Below, one piece after another: positions 50,601-63,800 of a DNA stretch of 64,000 bases (position 1 is the first letter of the stretch; each line of letters starts with the position of its first letter). The notes below the pieces were generated by a model, which was not told where the DNA came from, ran no database searches, and worked only from the letters and a program-made list of their open reading frames with translations. The stretch covers positions 5,720,251 through 5,784,250 of the forward strand of contig OZ037773.1 in NCBI GenBank assembly GCA_964035545.1. The letters run 5' to 3'. Source of the DNA: Bugula neritina. Its lineage: Eukaryota > Bryozoa > Gymnolaemata > Cheilostomatida > Bugulidae. The position numbers and the translations under genes were made by a program.

Positions 50601-53600
50601 AGTAGATTGACCAATGAGGAGCATTAACAGTTGAGCATAATATGACCATATCCATTACCTAACTAATCAGAAGTTGAGTGAACTACTTGGAGATATTCTC
50701 GCAACTCTTTTTCATCCTTTTAGCTTTAAAGAGTTAGCAGCCTGTTTAGTAGTCTTTGGAAGTATATCATTTAATGTACATAGTTTAATTTACTGTACAT
50801 ACTACATAGTTTAATTTACTGTACAATATATACATGTCCCACCAATATACATGCCCCACCAATATACATGCCCCACCAATATACATGCCCCACCAATATA
50901 CATGCCCCACCAATATACATGCCCCACCAATATACATGCCCCACCAATATACATGCCCAAGCTATATAAATGTCCTACTTATGCATATTTCAGTTTATAC
51001 TAAAGAACACAATTTAAAACAAAGTCATTGTTTTACCTCTCTGTACTGTAGTGCAAAGACAACAGCATATATAACTGCCATTATTTAAGGACTTATTCAT
51101 TACTATTTTTGTACCATTGTTAATTTCTAAACTGTGGCTTGCTGTGTAAGCTGTGCTTCATATTGTAATAGTAGTAAATAGTCTGCATGAATTTGTGTCC
51201 AGTGATGTCATACACAATAAAGCTGGCATCTTGCATTCGAGGAATGTATCAAATGTAAAGACAAAACTTTCTATGAACAGAAAGCGTAATCAGCTGGCTT
51301 TCCACGAATAATTCTCTAGCTTATACTTCAGGCAAATAGAAATACTGTATGTATAGAGCGTAGGAGTCGGATAATGTGATAGTTATAGTGCAAAATATTG
51401 AGTACTTTTAGTACTAAAAACAATGTGACATTTGTGACATCGAGCAAACACTGCCTAGCACTGACTATTATGTGACATTTGCGACATTAAGTAAACATTG
51501 AAAAAAGCTGATTACAATCAAGTAATAACTTTTTTGCGACGCTTTTAATTTTAGTAGGATTGTGGTATGATGCATTCGTAAACTTAATTGGCTCTTTATT
51601 ATATTCTATACTTTGCTGCATATTCTATGCCATATTATGTATATTTTATACCATGTAATGTATATTATATACAATAACGTATATAATATATAGTATATAC
51701 CATACATATACATATTGCATATTGTATATTGCATATTATATAGTTTATACTATGCTGTATTATTTAGTTTAGTGTTCAGGTTTTAGAACTAATCGTGAAG
51801 ACTGTCCAAGAAGAATTACCAATAACTGAAAAGTAAAGAATATGGCAGACATTATGTACACCTCATAATGACTCGTCTATTCATTAACTGCCTATGACTC
51901 ATTAATTACTCATTGCTTTAATTACAAGTAACAATAGTTCACTATATACATATTAGATACAACACATTTTCAATGCCATTTTACCATATCATAATTTCTA
52001 CTCATATTTCAAACACCAAACAAATAAGTGGAAATGCTAAGAATATATGTTTTCTAACAGAAAAAGATGTGTGACCGGTGAATTATATATTTTTACTGAA
52101 TTAAAAATTCATGAAAAAAATATTTACACTGTTAATTACATACTTTTGATACGGTAGTTTAAGAGTTTCTGTGTTTACATTCTGGGCTGTATAAATCTGA
52201 ATTGACTTTTTACCGCCGGAACATAAGAGTGTCTTTTCATAACTTTCTTTGTTTATGTTGGCATTGTTGACCAGCCACAAAGGCATTGTTTCAACAATTT
52301 CTACTCTCACACAAGCAGATGTAATGATGCCTTTTAAAAATACTATTTACACAAACAAATTACCCATTCTGTTTATTCCCAGAGGGGAAACAAAACTTTC
52401 TGTAGCACATGAGCTTTTGTATGGGTTGCATGAGTGTTATTTGTAGCAATACTAATAGGGCAAGTTATGTATTTCAATTTAAATAATGCCTTTATGTTGT
52501 GTTAACTATTCCATGATTTTTAAATGCAGCTAAAAATAATTGAGCTCTAGCAATAATTAAATTAATGCGTATTAAGAGAAATATTGCTGATAGCTTTAGA
52601 AAAATTCAGATGCAATTTTTTTCCTGAGGCCATAGAAATTTGAATTAACAAAGGAGCTTTCCTATTGGCCAATACCAAACACAAATCTGATATTCAAACC
52701 TCAGATTTTTTTAATGTTTTCCGGCTGTTTAAAACACATTTCAAGTTTTAAAAAATACAGAAGTCCACTAAAACCATTGTGTTAGTTGAGTAATTCTAAA
52801 TCTGTCCAAACAAAAGTTTTCTTTATAACTGCAAATGCTCATGCATATATTGGCAGATTCACAGCTAACGGAAAAGTCTAGAAGTCATCTGACAGGTTCA
52901 TGATTACGATCAGCTGTTTGCTTTATCTTGACATTTGTTAATTGTAATTGTTGGCAGGAAGGAGAGATTCTATCTGTCAGACAGCTACTGATTTACATTC
53001 TGATTGGCTAAAAGTTAATCATGTCACTTGCATTATCATTACATGCAAATCTAAAAAAGTTGCTAAGTTTGTCATTTTAGAATTTAGTATATGTGTAGGA
53101 CGTACTTTAGAACAAGATGCTATATAGTTTGTTTCATTGTAAATTACTAAATCTAAGCTTAGCATGTTTATAAATGGTTGCACATAATATAGTTGGTAAT
53201 ACATAATATACTTGGTAATACATAATATACTTGGTAATACATAATATACTTGGTAATACATAATATACTTGGTAATACATAATATACTTGGTAATACATA
53301 ATATAGTTGGTAATACATAATTACTCGGTAATAGCTATCAGTCCAATTTTGCAACATGATAACAAATGTTATGCAAAGCTGTAATAGAAAATGGCTATAC
53401 CAGCTCATTACAAGTGAATTATGTAATATATATTATAATATATTTGTAGAATGAGTTACAACTAAGACAAGTTCTGTTTAGAACTTTTAATCTTATTAAC
53501 GCTCTCTTGGGGGAAAACTGTGTAACGCTTCCAATTCTCCATTAATTAGGGAGGAAAGTCTATTTGTAATTAGCCAATAAAATCAATCACCAGGAATAGT

Positions 53601-54250
53601 AAAAATATGAAGCAGCCTATTTAAATAAATGCTCTTTGGAATGGAAGGTTAATTATATCGCATCTATTTGCCATGCGCACTATAATTAGATTTGGTAACA
53701 GCTTTCCAGACATACATGTGCATGTTGTTACCTTATGTAAGATTCCACGCAGTGCATTTGAACTACAGCCTAACTGAATGCCTGCAACTAGGTGCAGGAT
53801 GCTGAAAGATGTTGTTAGCTAATAGTTTATCTGCAGAACACCAACAGTTGGTTTCTGACAACCATCTGAGTTCTTTTTAGGAGAAAGAGAAATGTTACAG
53901 AAATTCAAGTTTTAAATCCTAGAATTTTATACCTGATATGCAAATGGTGCTAGCAGTGGAACTTGCACCCATTTTAATTTGACTCTAAATTTGTAGTTTT
54001 TACAATCATGCAACTGTTTTTACTTGAAAGTTGAAAGTGTGTGTTTTAAGCAAACATGTTTAGCAAGTTTTGACATACAAATATAGGCTGGTTTGAATAT
54101 TTTACCTGCATCGTTAGCTAAAGCTTCTTGAAACTCTGGCATCTCACAAAGTTTCTTCATCGTAGCCTTCGACATCACATCAGATTGTGAGAAGGTCCCA
54201 GGGCTAAGGCCAAGGAGAATAGCTATTAATAGTATCTTACAGCCCATCAT
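44693..54250 (-). CDS. Secreted fibrinogen-related protein with coiled coil, complete, 369 aa
   Basis: Extracellular lectin-like protein of the FReD/ficolin/angiopoietin-like type; such proteins act in pathogen recognition in invertebrates. Exons (minus): 54250-54106, 49356-49188, 47550-47387, 46970-46797, 46300-46162, 45746-45590, 44854-44693 (stop TGA); 1110 nt, all phases consistent. Exon 1 encodes a signal peptide (MMGCKILLIAILLGLSPG, probable cleavage after TFSQ). Exons 2-3 encode a heptad-like helix (MSKRLETLESHVEGLEKKLD, then a second amphipathic stretch) and a Thr/Pro-rich linker (HPPTTTVTMTTTTEPPTK). Exons 4-7 give the fibrinogen domain: CDYLADMTYESGVHAL, YCEMNKDGHNWLVIQRRIDG, the Ca-site region FSTFDMDRDS, CARLHKGAFWYDGC, NLNGVY and VKMMIRYSQ. 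Four domain cysteines are in canonical places. No immunoglobulin domain was found, so it is not a classical gastropod FREP. A non-coding 5' exon probably precedes (55115 and above). A distant AATAAA lies at 44315-44310. Confidence 0.93.
44878..45196. repeat. 42-bp minisatellite in intron 6 of the fibrinogen-related gene
   Basis: About 7.5 copies of a 42-bp unit (ATTGGTTACAGTTACACAGT, CAATAGGAATATTAGAGACA). Because 42 is a multiple of three, both strands show long open frames made only of the repeat. It begins 24 bp upstream of the last exon's acceptor. Confidence 0.95.
45364..45616. repeat. 43-bp minisatellite containing the exon 6 splice donor of the fibrinogen-related gene
   Basis: Six units of about 43 bp. 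On the minus strand each reads roughly CACAAG|gtgggtctgttt followed by ACTATAGTATAGCT. The right-most unit is the true 3' end of exon 6 plus its donor at 45590; the other five lie in the intron and each keeps an AAG|gt(g/a)(g/a)g donor-like junction. See findings. Confidence 0.88.
50826..50960. repeat. 17-bp minisatellite
   Basis: About eight copies of TACATGCCCCACCAATA, nearly perfect, in intron 1 of the fibrinogen-related gene. Confidence 0.93.
53182..53325. repeat. 19-bp minisatellite
   Basis: About eight copies of GGTAATACATAATATACTT with slight variation, in intron 1 of the fibrinogen-related gene. Confidence 0.92.
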
Positions 54251-55114
54251 TAAAGTTCTTGATTCTAAAAATAGATTACTCTACACAGCATAATAATTGT
54301 GGATAATTTGAGTCTCTTATTATCATTGAATAATTACCCAGCAACCTGGCCACCAAATTTAATAATACCTGTTATGTAAAATGTAACTCATTTCAATTAA
54401 CTAAGCATTCCTGCACTTTATGTTGACATTTCCAAGAGTATTAAATATTTATGTAAATTGTCAGATATTTCTACCTAAAATGGCTGCATGTTGCTGTGTT
54501 TGCCCAAATTAATGGAGTCAATTGCAAACTAAAATCTATGAAGTAAAAATAAAGAATGCGGAATGTCTTATTTAATTTAGGCGAGAAATTCAGACAGGCT
54601 TTTCAAGCCGTCCCTTATCAAAGACATGGCCTATAAGAGGCTATATATCAAATATATTATATATATATATTGTATATATTATATATATCAAATATATTAT
54701 GTATCAAATATATGTCTTATAATGAGCTACATGAGTATTTCTAAGTTTAACTAGAAGTTACTTATTTATAAAAGGCTCCATGTTTTATAACTTTTGTAGA
54801 TTCATGATAATTGACAAATTTTGATAAAATATTGCATTTGTTTACAGTAGAAGTAGAATGCAATTGCTAAAATATTTTCACGTCCCATGAGCCATATATT
54901 TTTTATTTTTTTAAAGTGATAACAAAAATTGCTCTTAATGTAGCAACTGCTGCTTAGTGAAACAATGTTACTCTATTTATGTTGAACTTTTAGTTCACAT
55001 GCAACATTTTTGTTAAGGTCATATTTTAAAAAATTGTGCTTTGTTTTTTTTCACATTGTTTTCAAAGCTTGAAGTATATACTAAATACAAAATAATTTTA
55101 ATTTAAAATCATAC

Positions 55115-55200
55115 CTGACTGAAATGCAGGGGGATAATAGCTTGACAGTTTCTTGAACACTTGTAGAGTCCTCGATAGCTTAGTAGTCAGCTGCGTATAT
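55115..55200 (-). other. Probable non-coding first exon (5' UTR) of the fibrinogen-related gene
   Basis: The coding exon with the signal peptide begins at an acceptor (tttttag at 54265-54266), so its 5' UTR is spliced. A good donor, CAG|gtatga, occurs on the minus strand with exon end at 55115, and no other exon-like segment lies between. The 5' end of this exon is not determinable from sequence; the upper bound is arbitrary. Inference only. Confidence 0.35.
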
Positions 55201-57629
55201 TATGCTGAGCTGATGTGTAATGTTACGTATAAGCAGCAGCTAAGATTGGCACACGTTCACCCTATCACCTGCAGACTCTACTGATCAGCATTGGCATAGC
55301 TACTGCTAAATATTGGGTGCTGCTGCTGACTCTAAAGTGTTATCAACGAATTAATCATGCCCTGAAAATAAAGCAGGTGGATCCAGCTTAATGCAATCAC
55401 AGGGGTTCTAAAGTTTCAAACCTCTACAACGTACTACAAGGTATTGTTAAAGTCTACGGCTTAGTACACAGGTCAATACTACAACACATAGCTTTTTTTA
55501 TAAAACTGATATTTATGTATGCATTTTTAAAAGTAGTTGTTTTAGTCCCCCCCTCCCCCTTACTGCCTTAGTGCTGCACACCACTGTGCTATTGTAAAAA
55601 AGTTTGTTGACTCAGAAATAGCTGGAGGCTGTTAAGAAATCAAAGAATAGAAGAATTCAGGCCTGAAGCTACTGGGAGGTCTATTGTTATAGCAATGTTC
55701 TTTTTGTGATATCTAATGTGTGTTATTAGGTCTTCCTACCGAGTGAGTACTCAGCCCATTATCAGATAGCCCTAGGCACCAACCTTAAGTATTGGAAGTT
55801 TTTGCACATGTCCCACAATGTATTTGTACTTCATAAGTGTAGCTAATAAGTTTTACCTTTGATATATAGGTCGGGTTATGGAGCTCATATAAAATGACAG
55901 ACTTTAGTCCCTTAAAACAGCATTATAGATTTATTATGTATATTTTGTGATAATGTATATCACCAGAAAAATTCAAAAGATTAAAAATTTTAAGTTTTCA
56001 GTTTGAATGACATGAAACTTTAATGTTAGCACTAAATTTATAACTAAAATATAAAATAATTTTTTTTTTATTAAACAGCTTTACAAAATACAAAATCTTT
56101 CAAAAATTCTGCATTTAGCAAATATTAGATATAAATACAATATGCGATTTTTAGGCAATAAAAAATACAATAGGCCAATTGATGAGATCATTTTAACCAC
56201 CATGCAGGATGGCAAATTTATTTTGGATAGCCAGCTTGAAGGTTGTTCTATCGAAGAAAATCTAGCTTTTAATATTTATGCCCATAAGCATTACAAACAG
56301 CACACACAAGTTTGATAAACAAAGTTAGGTGAATAAAATACCTAAGATAAAACAAGATGTACTTCATTTTTGAACTCTATCCTCCTTCGAATAACTTCAC
56401 CTATATAGAAATAGATATGATTGAGAAGTTAAAGTTCTTTGACATTTTTAGCCTGCTGGGCAAAGAAAGTGCTTGATACTAGAAAAAATACTTCGCTACA
56501 GATTTTCCACACAAATATTTGGCCACAATGACATGGAGCTGCATAGTTGTGTCTTAGGAGCTGTTACTGAGACCATTCTGAACACAATGAGTACAATGGG
56601 TACAGCTGCAGGGGTTACACTTAGGCAGTGTCAAATGGTTGTATAATCTGCTGATGAAGGAATGTAACAGTCAATGACTCCACTCGATAAAACAAATAAT
56701 ATAATTTAATTAGCCATACATCAACAGTTTAAATAAAACACTGACTACTATAGGGCCCCAGAGCATTGCCTATTCATGGGTGCTCAAGCTTTCAGGGTGC
56801 TTAATTTTGGGCCAATGTTGCTCAAAGGGGCCCAAACACACTCTAGCACGACAATAAACATTGACTGTGTCTACCACTACTGCCAAAACATAGACAGCTT
56901 GCTTTAGATAATAGAAATAATAAAATGAGTCAGACATTTGATAGTTATATTCAAAGCTTTATGATAGTGTAACGTGATGCTATGTGAATATTACAATATT
57001 ACAACAAGAAAGCGTTCAGATTATTTACTTTTTGAATTTAATTATATATAACGGAGCAATTAAAAATTCATTTATTATGTGCAAGTATGTTTTAACTTGT
57101 TGGATTATTGCTTATTTACTGCTGCAACTTTTGATCATCTTTACAATAGATACATTGTTCTATTTGTAATCCTAATTTGAATGGTGAATCTTGTCAAGAC
57201 AGACCGAGGGGGTTTATCTATAAAAAGCACAATTGAGCCATTCATTTGACAGCTAGTATCTAACTTTTCGATTTGATTATTACAGCTTCATCCATTCTAT
57301 AGAAATCGATTATAAAATATTGACACACTGTCAATGTTATATAATTGATTGTTGACAAATTTCAAATCTGAAAACAGTTTCATTAATGAAAACAGAATAC
57401 CTTATTTTGCTTTAGATCGTGAGAAAACAGTGTTGTTTAGACTTATGTAACTTTCTTTCATGAACTTGCAGACTCAATTATGTCTCACAACAAAGCTATT
57501 GTTAGCTGAAGGTAACAAACTGACTTATTCAAATCGATGAAGTCTGATCAGATTTGTGAGAAGCTTACCGTCTGAGAAATAGGAAAATAAATAAAATTGA
57601 AAAACAGTTATGTTATTCCAATTTTCTAT
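55201..57629. other. Intergenic stretch, nothing recognised
   Basis: Lies between the probable 5' end of the fibrinogen-related gene and the poly(A) signal of the coiled-coil gene. AT-rich, with no exon having both splice context and recognisable protein. The short frame at 56984-57169 is hydrophobic but unsupported. Confidence 0.5.
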
Positions 57630-57635
57630 TTTATT
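57630..57635 (-). other. Poly(A) signal for the coiled-coil gene
   Basis: AATAAA on the minus strand, about 220 bp beyond the TGA stop at 57854, in an A/T-rich context. It is the first canonical hexamer downstream of the stop. Confidence 0.5.
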
Positions 57636-57853
57636 GAAACTATATTACACAATTTGTTAATATCCAGATACAGACTTTAGCAATTTAATTCTAAAAAATT
57701 AAAAATACTTGCTAAAGCAATCTGCTCATAAATATGCTATCAGTACAACATAATGAAATCATTGCATAAAATATATCATTACATTCCAACTCAAACATAA
57801 ATATTTATCACAGTTTGTATCACAGTAAGAATATTCTGCACATGTGCTGTATT

Positions 57854-60800
57854 TCAATCGTCAACGTCAACGTCTATATCGGTCGGCCCAACTATATTCA
57901 GCACGCGATAAGGATCTTTACTTGGACTATAATTTTCCTTTTGTCTGATTGGTGGCAGAGGTGCTCTTTTGTTCAGTTGACGAGATCCTAAAAATAGATT
58001 TACATCAAATTATTGCTAAAATAACTTCTTTTGAAGAAACCTTTGGTGAACAGATAAGGCTGGTAGAGAGCAATGATATTATCTAACAGTTGTGACTGTA
58101 ATATAAGGATGTTCAAAGAATTGAATTCAAAATGCACAGAGTTGGACAGTTTTCAAATGATATATGCTGATAGCTTACTGGGTCAAGGTGGGAAAACCCT
58201 AAGCATGGCCTATTTACCGACCATAGAAGCAAGTTTTGTTCGTCTAATGTTTCAATCAGGGTTGCTCAACAGGCAGCCGCAGGGCCAGATGCGGCCCCCA
58301 GCCCACATTTATGTGGCCCTCCAAGGCATAACAAATGAAATTATTTTGCACACGTATATGAATTAGAGTGGAAAAACCACTTCTTAAACGTCTAATTTAT
58401 ACACGTGTTGAAAAATGAATTCTACAGTAATTATTGGGACTTCATTGCGTAATGAGTGATAAGAATTTGAAATAAAGAAATTTACAATGCGGCCTGCGTC
58501 ATGAAATATTCCATTTCAGTGGCACTCTCTCTGGAAAGGTTGGACACCACTGGTTTAAATTTAACCAAATTTAGCAATTTATCAAGCTCAAAATACACTC
58601 TAATGCTTTGCCATGCATATTTTTAGTTGCGCCAATTTCAAATTGGTTATGTGTTTTTATTGCACTAAACACAAGCAAACAGTGGAAAAGGTAGCTACGA
58701 AGAAGGATGATATAGTTGAAACCTTTGACTGCCTTTGAGTTGTCAGCACTTGAAACTATGACCGTCTGCTGGCTGTTTTGACTGTCTATAGGGATTTCTA
58801 TGCCATACCTGAGGACAAAAGTGGAGATTATTATATTACTGTAAGTTGTAAATAGTGTTATAGTTAGTTAGATAGATAGAGTACATAGCTAGATAGTTAA
58901 GGGAGCAACTATGGTCTAGACTCTAGAGGTTAGAGTGTTTGCCAAATAAGCACAAAGTCATGGGTTCGAACCCTGACAAAGGCCATTGGTGATGTTAGGA
59001 AGAGCATCCAGTCATAATTGCTCCTGTGTCCCATCTGAATAAGTCCTTAGCCAGATTTACCAAAAACTCTTTCCATCAGCGGCTTTCTCACAGGAATGGT
59101 GACTATAAATTTGTGTGAGTTTTTATATACATAAATAGATAGATAGATATATAGTTATATAGTGATATAGTTAGATAGATAGATAGCTAGATAGAGTAGA
59201 TAGGTAGATAAATGAATAGAGTAGATAGAAATATAGATATAGTAAATGGCTTTATATTTAAACAATAGTATAAACTACTAATAGTCCAAGCTTCTTGCAG
59301 CCTAGACCAACTATATAAGGGTCTAACAAAAGTTAAGATTAAAAAGTGTTGTTGGTGTATCTTAGAAACACAAAAAGCTTGTCGTGGAGCTGTCGCAACG
59401 CTCTCATTACGATTTTTTATTAACCTGAAGCTTACTCATTGAGTAATTATTGGTGTTTATCATTGTCATCGCAGGAGTGGTCAGTTTGTACTCACTAACT
59501 CAGACTGTAGTAAAATCAATAAATAAATACTAAGAACTGTTTACACAGTCTGGAGAGGTCAAATAAGTAAGAGCCGGAGGCATTTAGGCCTGCAAAGTAG
59601 TCATTCATAAACAAATGTGTCATCGTCATAGCAACTCAACCAACTTAAATAGGTTTTTAAAAAAATAATTTTTATTGAAGGTTTCTTTAATCACTTTGTT
59701 TCGTAAAATAATATTCTGTAGGCTTATTTATCACTAAGATTTCATTAGGAGTTGTGTTAACAATTTCTCAATAATTAAAGACTTCTTCAGATCATGATAA
59801 GACATTTGACCTTGACACTATATCCATATACCAACAACTTACTCATGAAGCTGCTGTTGCTGATGCACAAACTCCCTGCCCGGCTGAGATGCCTTATCGT
59901 GCGTTTGTTCACCTCGAGTATTCATAGAAGATTCTACAGTTTCCCGCTCTTCAACTGCAAACAGAAAATAAATTCGGGAATAGTTCAATTAAATGAAAAT
60001 CTAGATAAATTTACATGACATTTAGCTAAGTTAAACACAATTCATTGATCAGAACAAAAACAATGCAAGATAAAACAACTTCCTTCTACTAGTAGGACTC
60101 AAGTATTGATTAAATAACAGGCAGATATGAAATATTATAGATTGTTTGATTCTCAACATAAGTGCATTCACCTTGCAATCTATCAATGCATGTTACTCTA
60201 GCCAACAAAAAATCTAATTTCCTAGCCAATAAGAATAGAGCAAAACATTTTCTGCCTTACAATAACAAATAACCAAATTTACCAACACGGTCAAGATTAC
60301 TTATGCCATTTTTAAAATACTTTTTTAAGTAATGAATCTAATAATTCTAAACATCATCACCTAAAAAATGTAACAACTTAGCCAATGAACATGCAGACAG
60401 AACCAATGAAATTGATTCACAGCTGAATGCACAAATGTACGTCTGACACACTAAAACACTGAATACTAAAATGCGACTTCTGTGGTCCAAGATTAGATGC
60501 TAACAGCTCAGCAGACGTGCTGTACGCTTATTCCGTGCTGCAGTGTAAACAAGACTGAAGTGCCATTTGTTGAAAAATATTTAAAATGATAAACAAGAAT
60601 TGCTACTTTTTGGTCTCCTGTCAGCCACTGTGTCAAGGAAGCTGCTAAGGTTGGAGAGTTCAGAGTTCATATCCTCGCTGACGTGCTCCACAACCACTGA
60701 TCTCTTTGCCGAGAGCTCAAGCACATCTGCTAATTTCTGTAGGATGTCTAGATCTCTTTGGGTCATCTGCTGCTCCATAGCCGTGTCGTTGGTCCACGCC

Positions 60801-63800
60801 GTGGTCAGGAGAGCTGTAACAATACGCACCTTATTCATAATATAGAGTAACTTAGTTGAGCTACTTTACATTGTAGTTGAGTCATATTAATTTTACTGAA
60901 TGCAGTCAGTAACCAAATCACCCAAATCCTTGATACTTGTATCTGAGATACAAATATTATGATACAACTTTTTGGGTTATATTTTATTACCTGGTTGTTT
61001 ATTTAGCGATTTAATCATTGCTGAGACAAAGTGGTTACCCTACACCTAGAAAAGGATGTACTATAACTACAAGAGGAAATGCTATAACTAAAACATAACA
61101 TGCTATAACTAGAAGCGTACATGCTACAACTGGAAGAGTTAAATGCTATGACTATAAAAGGAAATGCTATAATCAGGAAATTACATGCTATAATCAGGAA
61201 AGTACATGCTATAATTAGAGAAATATATGCTATAACTGGAAGAGCACATGCTATAATTAGAAGAGAATACTGTGACATGAAATAAAAGACACATTCAGTA
61301 TGCACCTTTGAGAAAGTCGTATTCTACTCTCAGTTTCTTGATATCTTCTGCACATGTCACCAAATCTGACTTCATGGTGACCAGATCGGCGGCCATTTGC
61401 ACGTTGCTGTCGGTAAACCTCTGATTTTCCTGAAACCAACAACTGAGAAAACTGAAGAAATGTGAAAAAAATCATACAAATCAATTTATATTCACATTTA
61501 AATCCAACTCTATGGGTACCATGTCTGTGAGTATATAAGGTGTGTTGACAGGTCTGTGAATAGACTGAGTTCTATAAGGATATTGACTTACATCTGCGAT
61601 AGTCTGCAGTTTGGTGCCCACCACATAGACTTGCCTCTCCAGCTCTGCAGCTTCTGAAAGCTGAGATTTCATGTTGGCCAGGAAAGTCTCTCTGTGAGTT
61701 TTCAACTCTTTGTTGAGCTCAGGCTATGGTTGATAAAAATTGAAGTTAAATAAGCTAGGCAGATAGTTGTGTACCAAACACACATAAGTTAATAAAAGTT
61801 CCATACATGTATGTTTACAAATACTGTACAAAATTAACAAGAAATGTTGTGAAATAAGCAGTATATATGTGCTTGGACTGGTTGGTTGTTATTTCGACTT
61901 GCAAGTTAAGCTAGATCAAGTCAATGGCCGCCTTCAATAACATAAATCATGTAACAACATTGCATTGATTTGAAGCCACCATGTTCAGCTGATTCAGGTT
62001 TAAAACCTGCTAAGTTTCAGTTTGTCAGTGTAATACTCTTTCTTGTTGATCTGCATGATCCCTACTCACTATTTCTGACAATATCTAAGAAACATATAAG
62101 CATTTGTGAAGCACAGGAGGCAGGCGTAAGTCTGTTTTATAGTTAAACTTTCATCATGAAAAGTTTGATAAAAAAAACCGGGGCATTATTTCTAAAGAAT
62201 TTGAATAACCAAATGTTAGCAAGCTTTTCTAGTTCCACATTGCTAACTATATATAAAGCTTTCATCTATATATCGTAATTTAGAATTACTATATATTTGA
62301 GCTGTAAATGAAACAACACACATTTTTTTGGTCAAAACAAACAGCCAGAAAAGGATCTTTACTCTTCTCTGTCTAATTGTAAGAGAGAAAACATCAGACA
62401 TTTTGCTACAAGTACCTGAGGTTTGATGGCTTTTTCTATCGCTAACTTGGTCCTTTTAACTTGATCTTCAAGGGATGCCTTTTGAGATTTCATGCCTTAA
62501 TAGAAGCAAAGGAGGGTTAAAGTAATTTCATCAGATTTAGATTGACGGAGTATTAGACTGAATGATCAAAAAGTTGTGACAGCTTAGATGAGATTCAATA
62601 AACTTTATTTTATATGAAATCAAATGCAGTTGAAATGAGGTTGTACACATAAACCCGGATGTTTTATTGGAGAAATATTGAGACATTAATGACAAATAAT
62701 AGAGAATAACGGAATGGATGAATTTTTGTTTGCGGTCTGCATTAACTTATGGTTATAGTTTCATTAGATGCAGCTGTCTATAAACATCTAACGAAAAGTC
62801 CATTCCCATAACGCAAAGCTTGAAATACAGTGATTACGATGTAGGCATGTGGAAAAGAAAATCTTTAGGTGAAAGTTGATATAGATGAGTATTTCTGTCA
62901 ATGTAAGACATGCATGTAGTGGAGATGTACACATGTAATAGTAAACCTACTAGAAGTGTGGCCTCTCCAGCGAGTTGCAATTTGACTTACAGTCCCAATT
63001 TTCTTTGCAGTGTCAGCTAAACTAGCTGTGATTGGACGATGAACGTGAATGGAAGGAGAAAGAGTTTCTGATTGGTTAGAAGCTAGTGGTATGCAGAAAG
63101 GTGTAGACATGAAATAAATCTTAGTATAAGATAAAGGTTTAAAAACATGTTAGAAGACATGAATGGAAGAGAAAATAAGATAAAAAGCAATTAGAAGTTT
63201 GTGAATTGTTATAAAGATATTCAACATGGATAATAGAGAACATGTGAAGATATGTAGATGTTAGAGAGAAATGTGTAGCCATAGAGTAAATGACCAGCCT
63301 GTGCTTTAACTTACCTCTTCATTACTACCACCCTATCACAATCCTAAACCACCACTACCACCCCATCACAATCCTGAACCACCCTGCCACCAACAAACTG
63401 GTCACCTGTTTCCACGGGTAAGAGATACTCAGTCTACAGGTATACTCACCTGTCACCTGTTTCCACAGGTAAGGGATACTCAGACTACAGGTATACTCAC
63501 CTGTCACCTGTTTCTTTAGCCTGTCAAACTCTGCCTGCGTCTCATTAAACTCCTCGGTCTGTTTAGCATAAGCTGGCACTTTGACCTCTAACGCTTCTTT
63601 GACGTCTTTGCTCATATCTTCGTATCGCTTTATTTCACTCTAAAACGCAGATTTAAATTCACTCCCTGTTTGCTATTTTGTTGAAAAAGATTTTTAGAGA
63701 TAAAATGCATTTTACAAAAAACATTTGTCTGTTTAATTGTGTTACTAATAAAGACGAAAATATAAAACCAAGAAAGAATGGGCACAAAGTGCGAGTGAGT

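Noticed and set aside
53019-53408. 129-codon minus-strand frame rich in Tyr/Ile
   Set aside because: Its central half is the 19-bp minisatellite; no splice or start context and no family resemblance.
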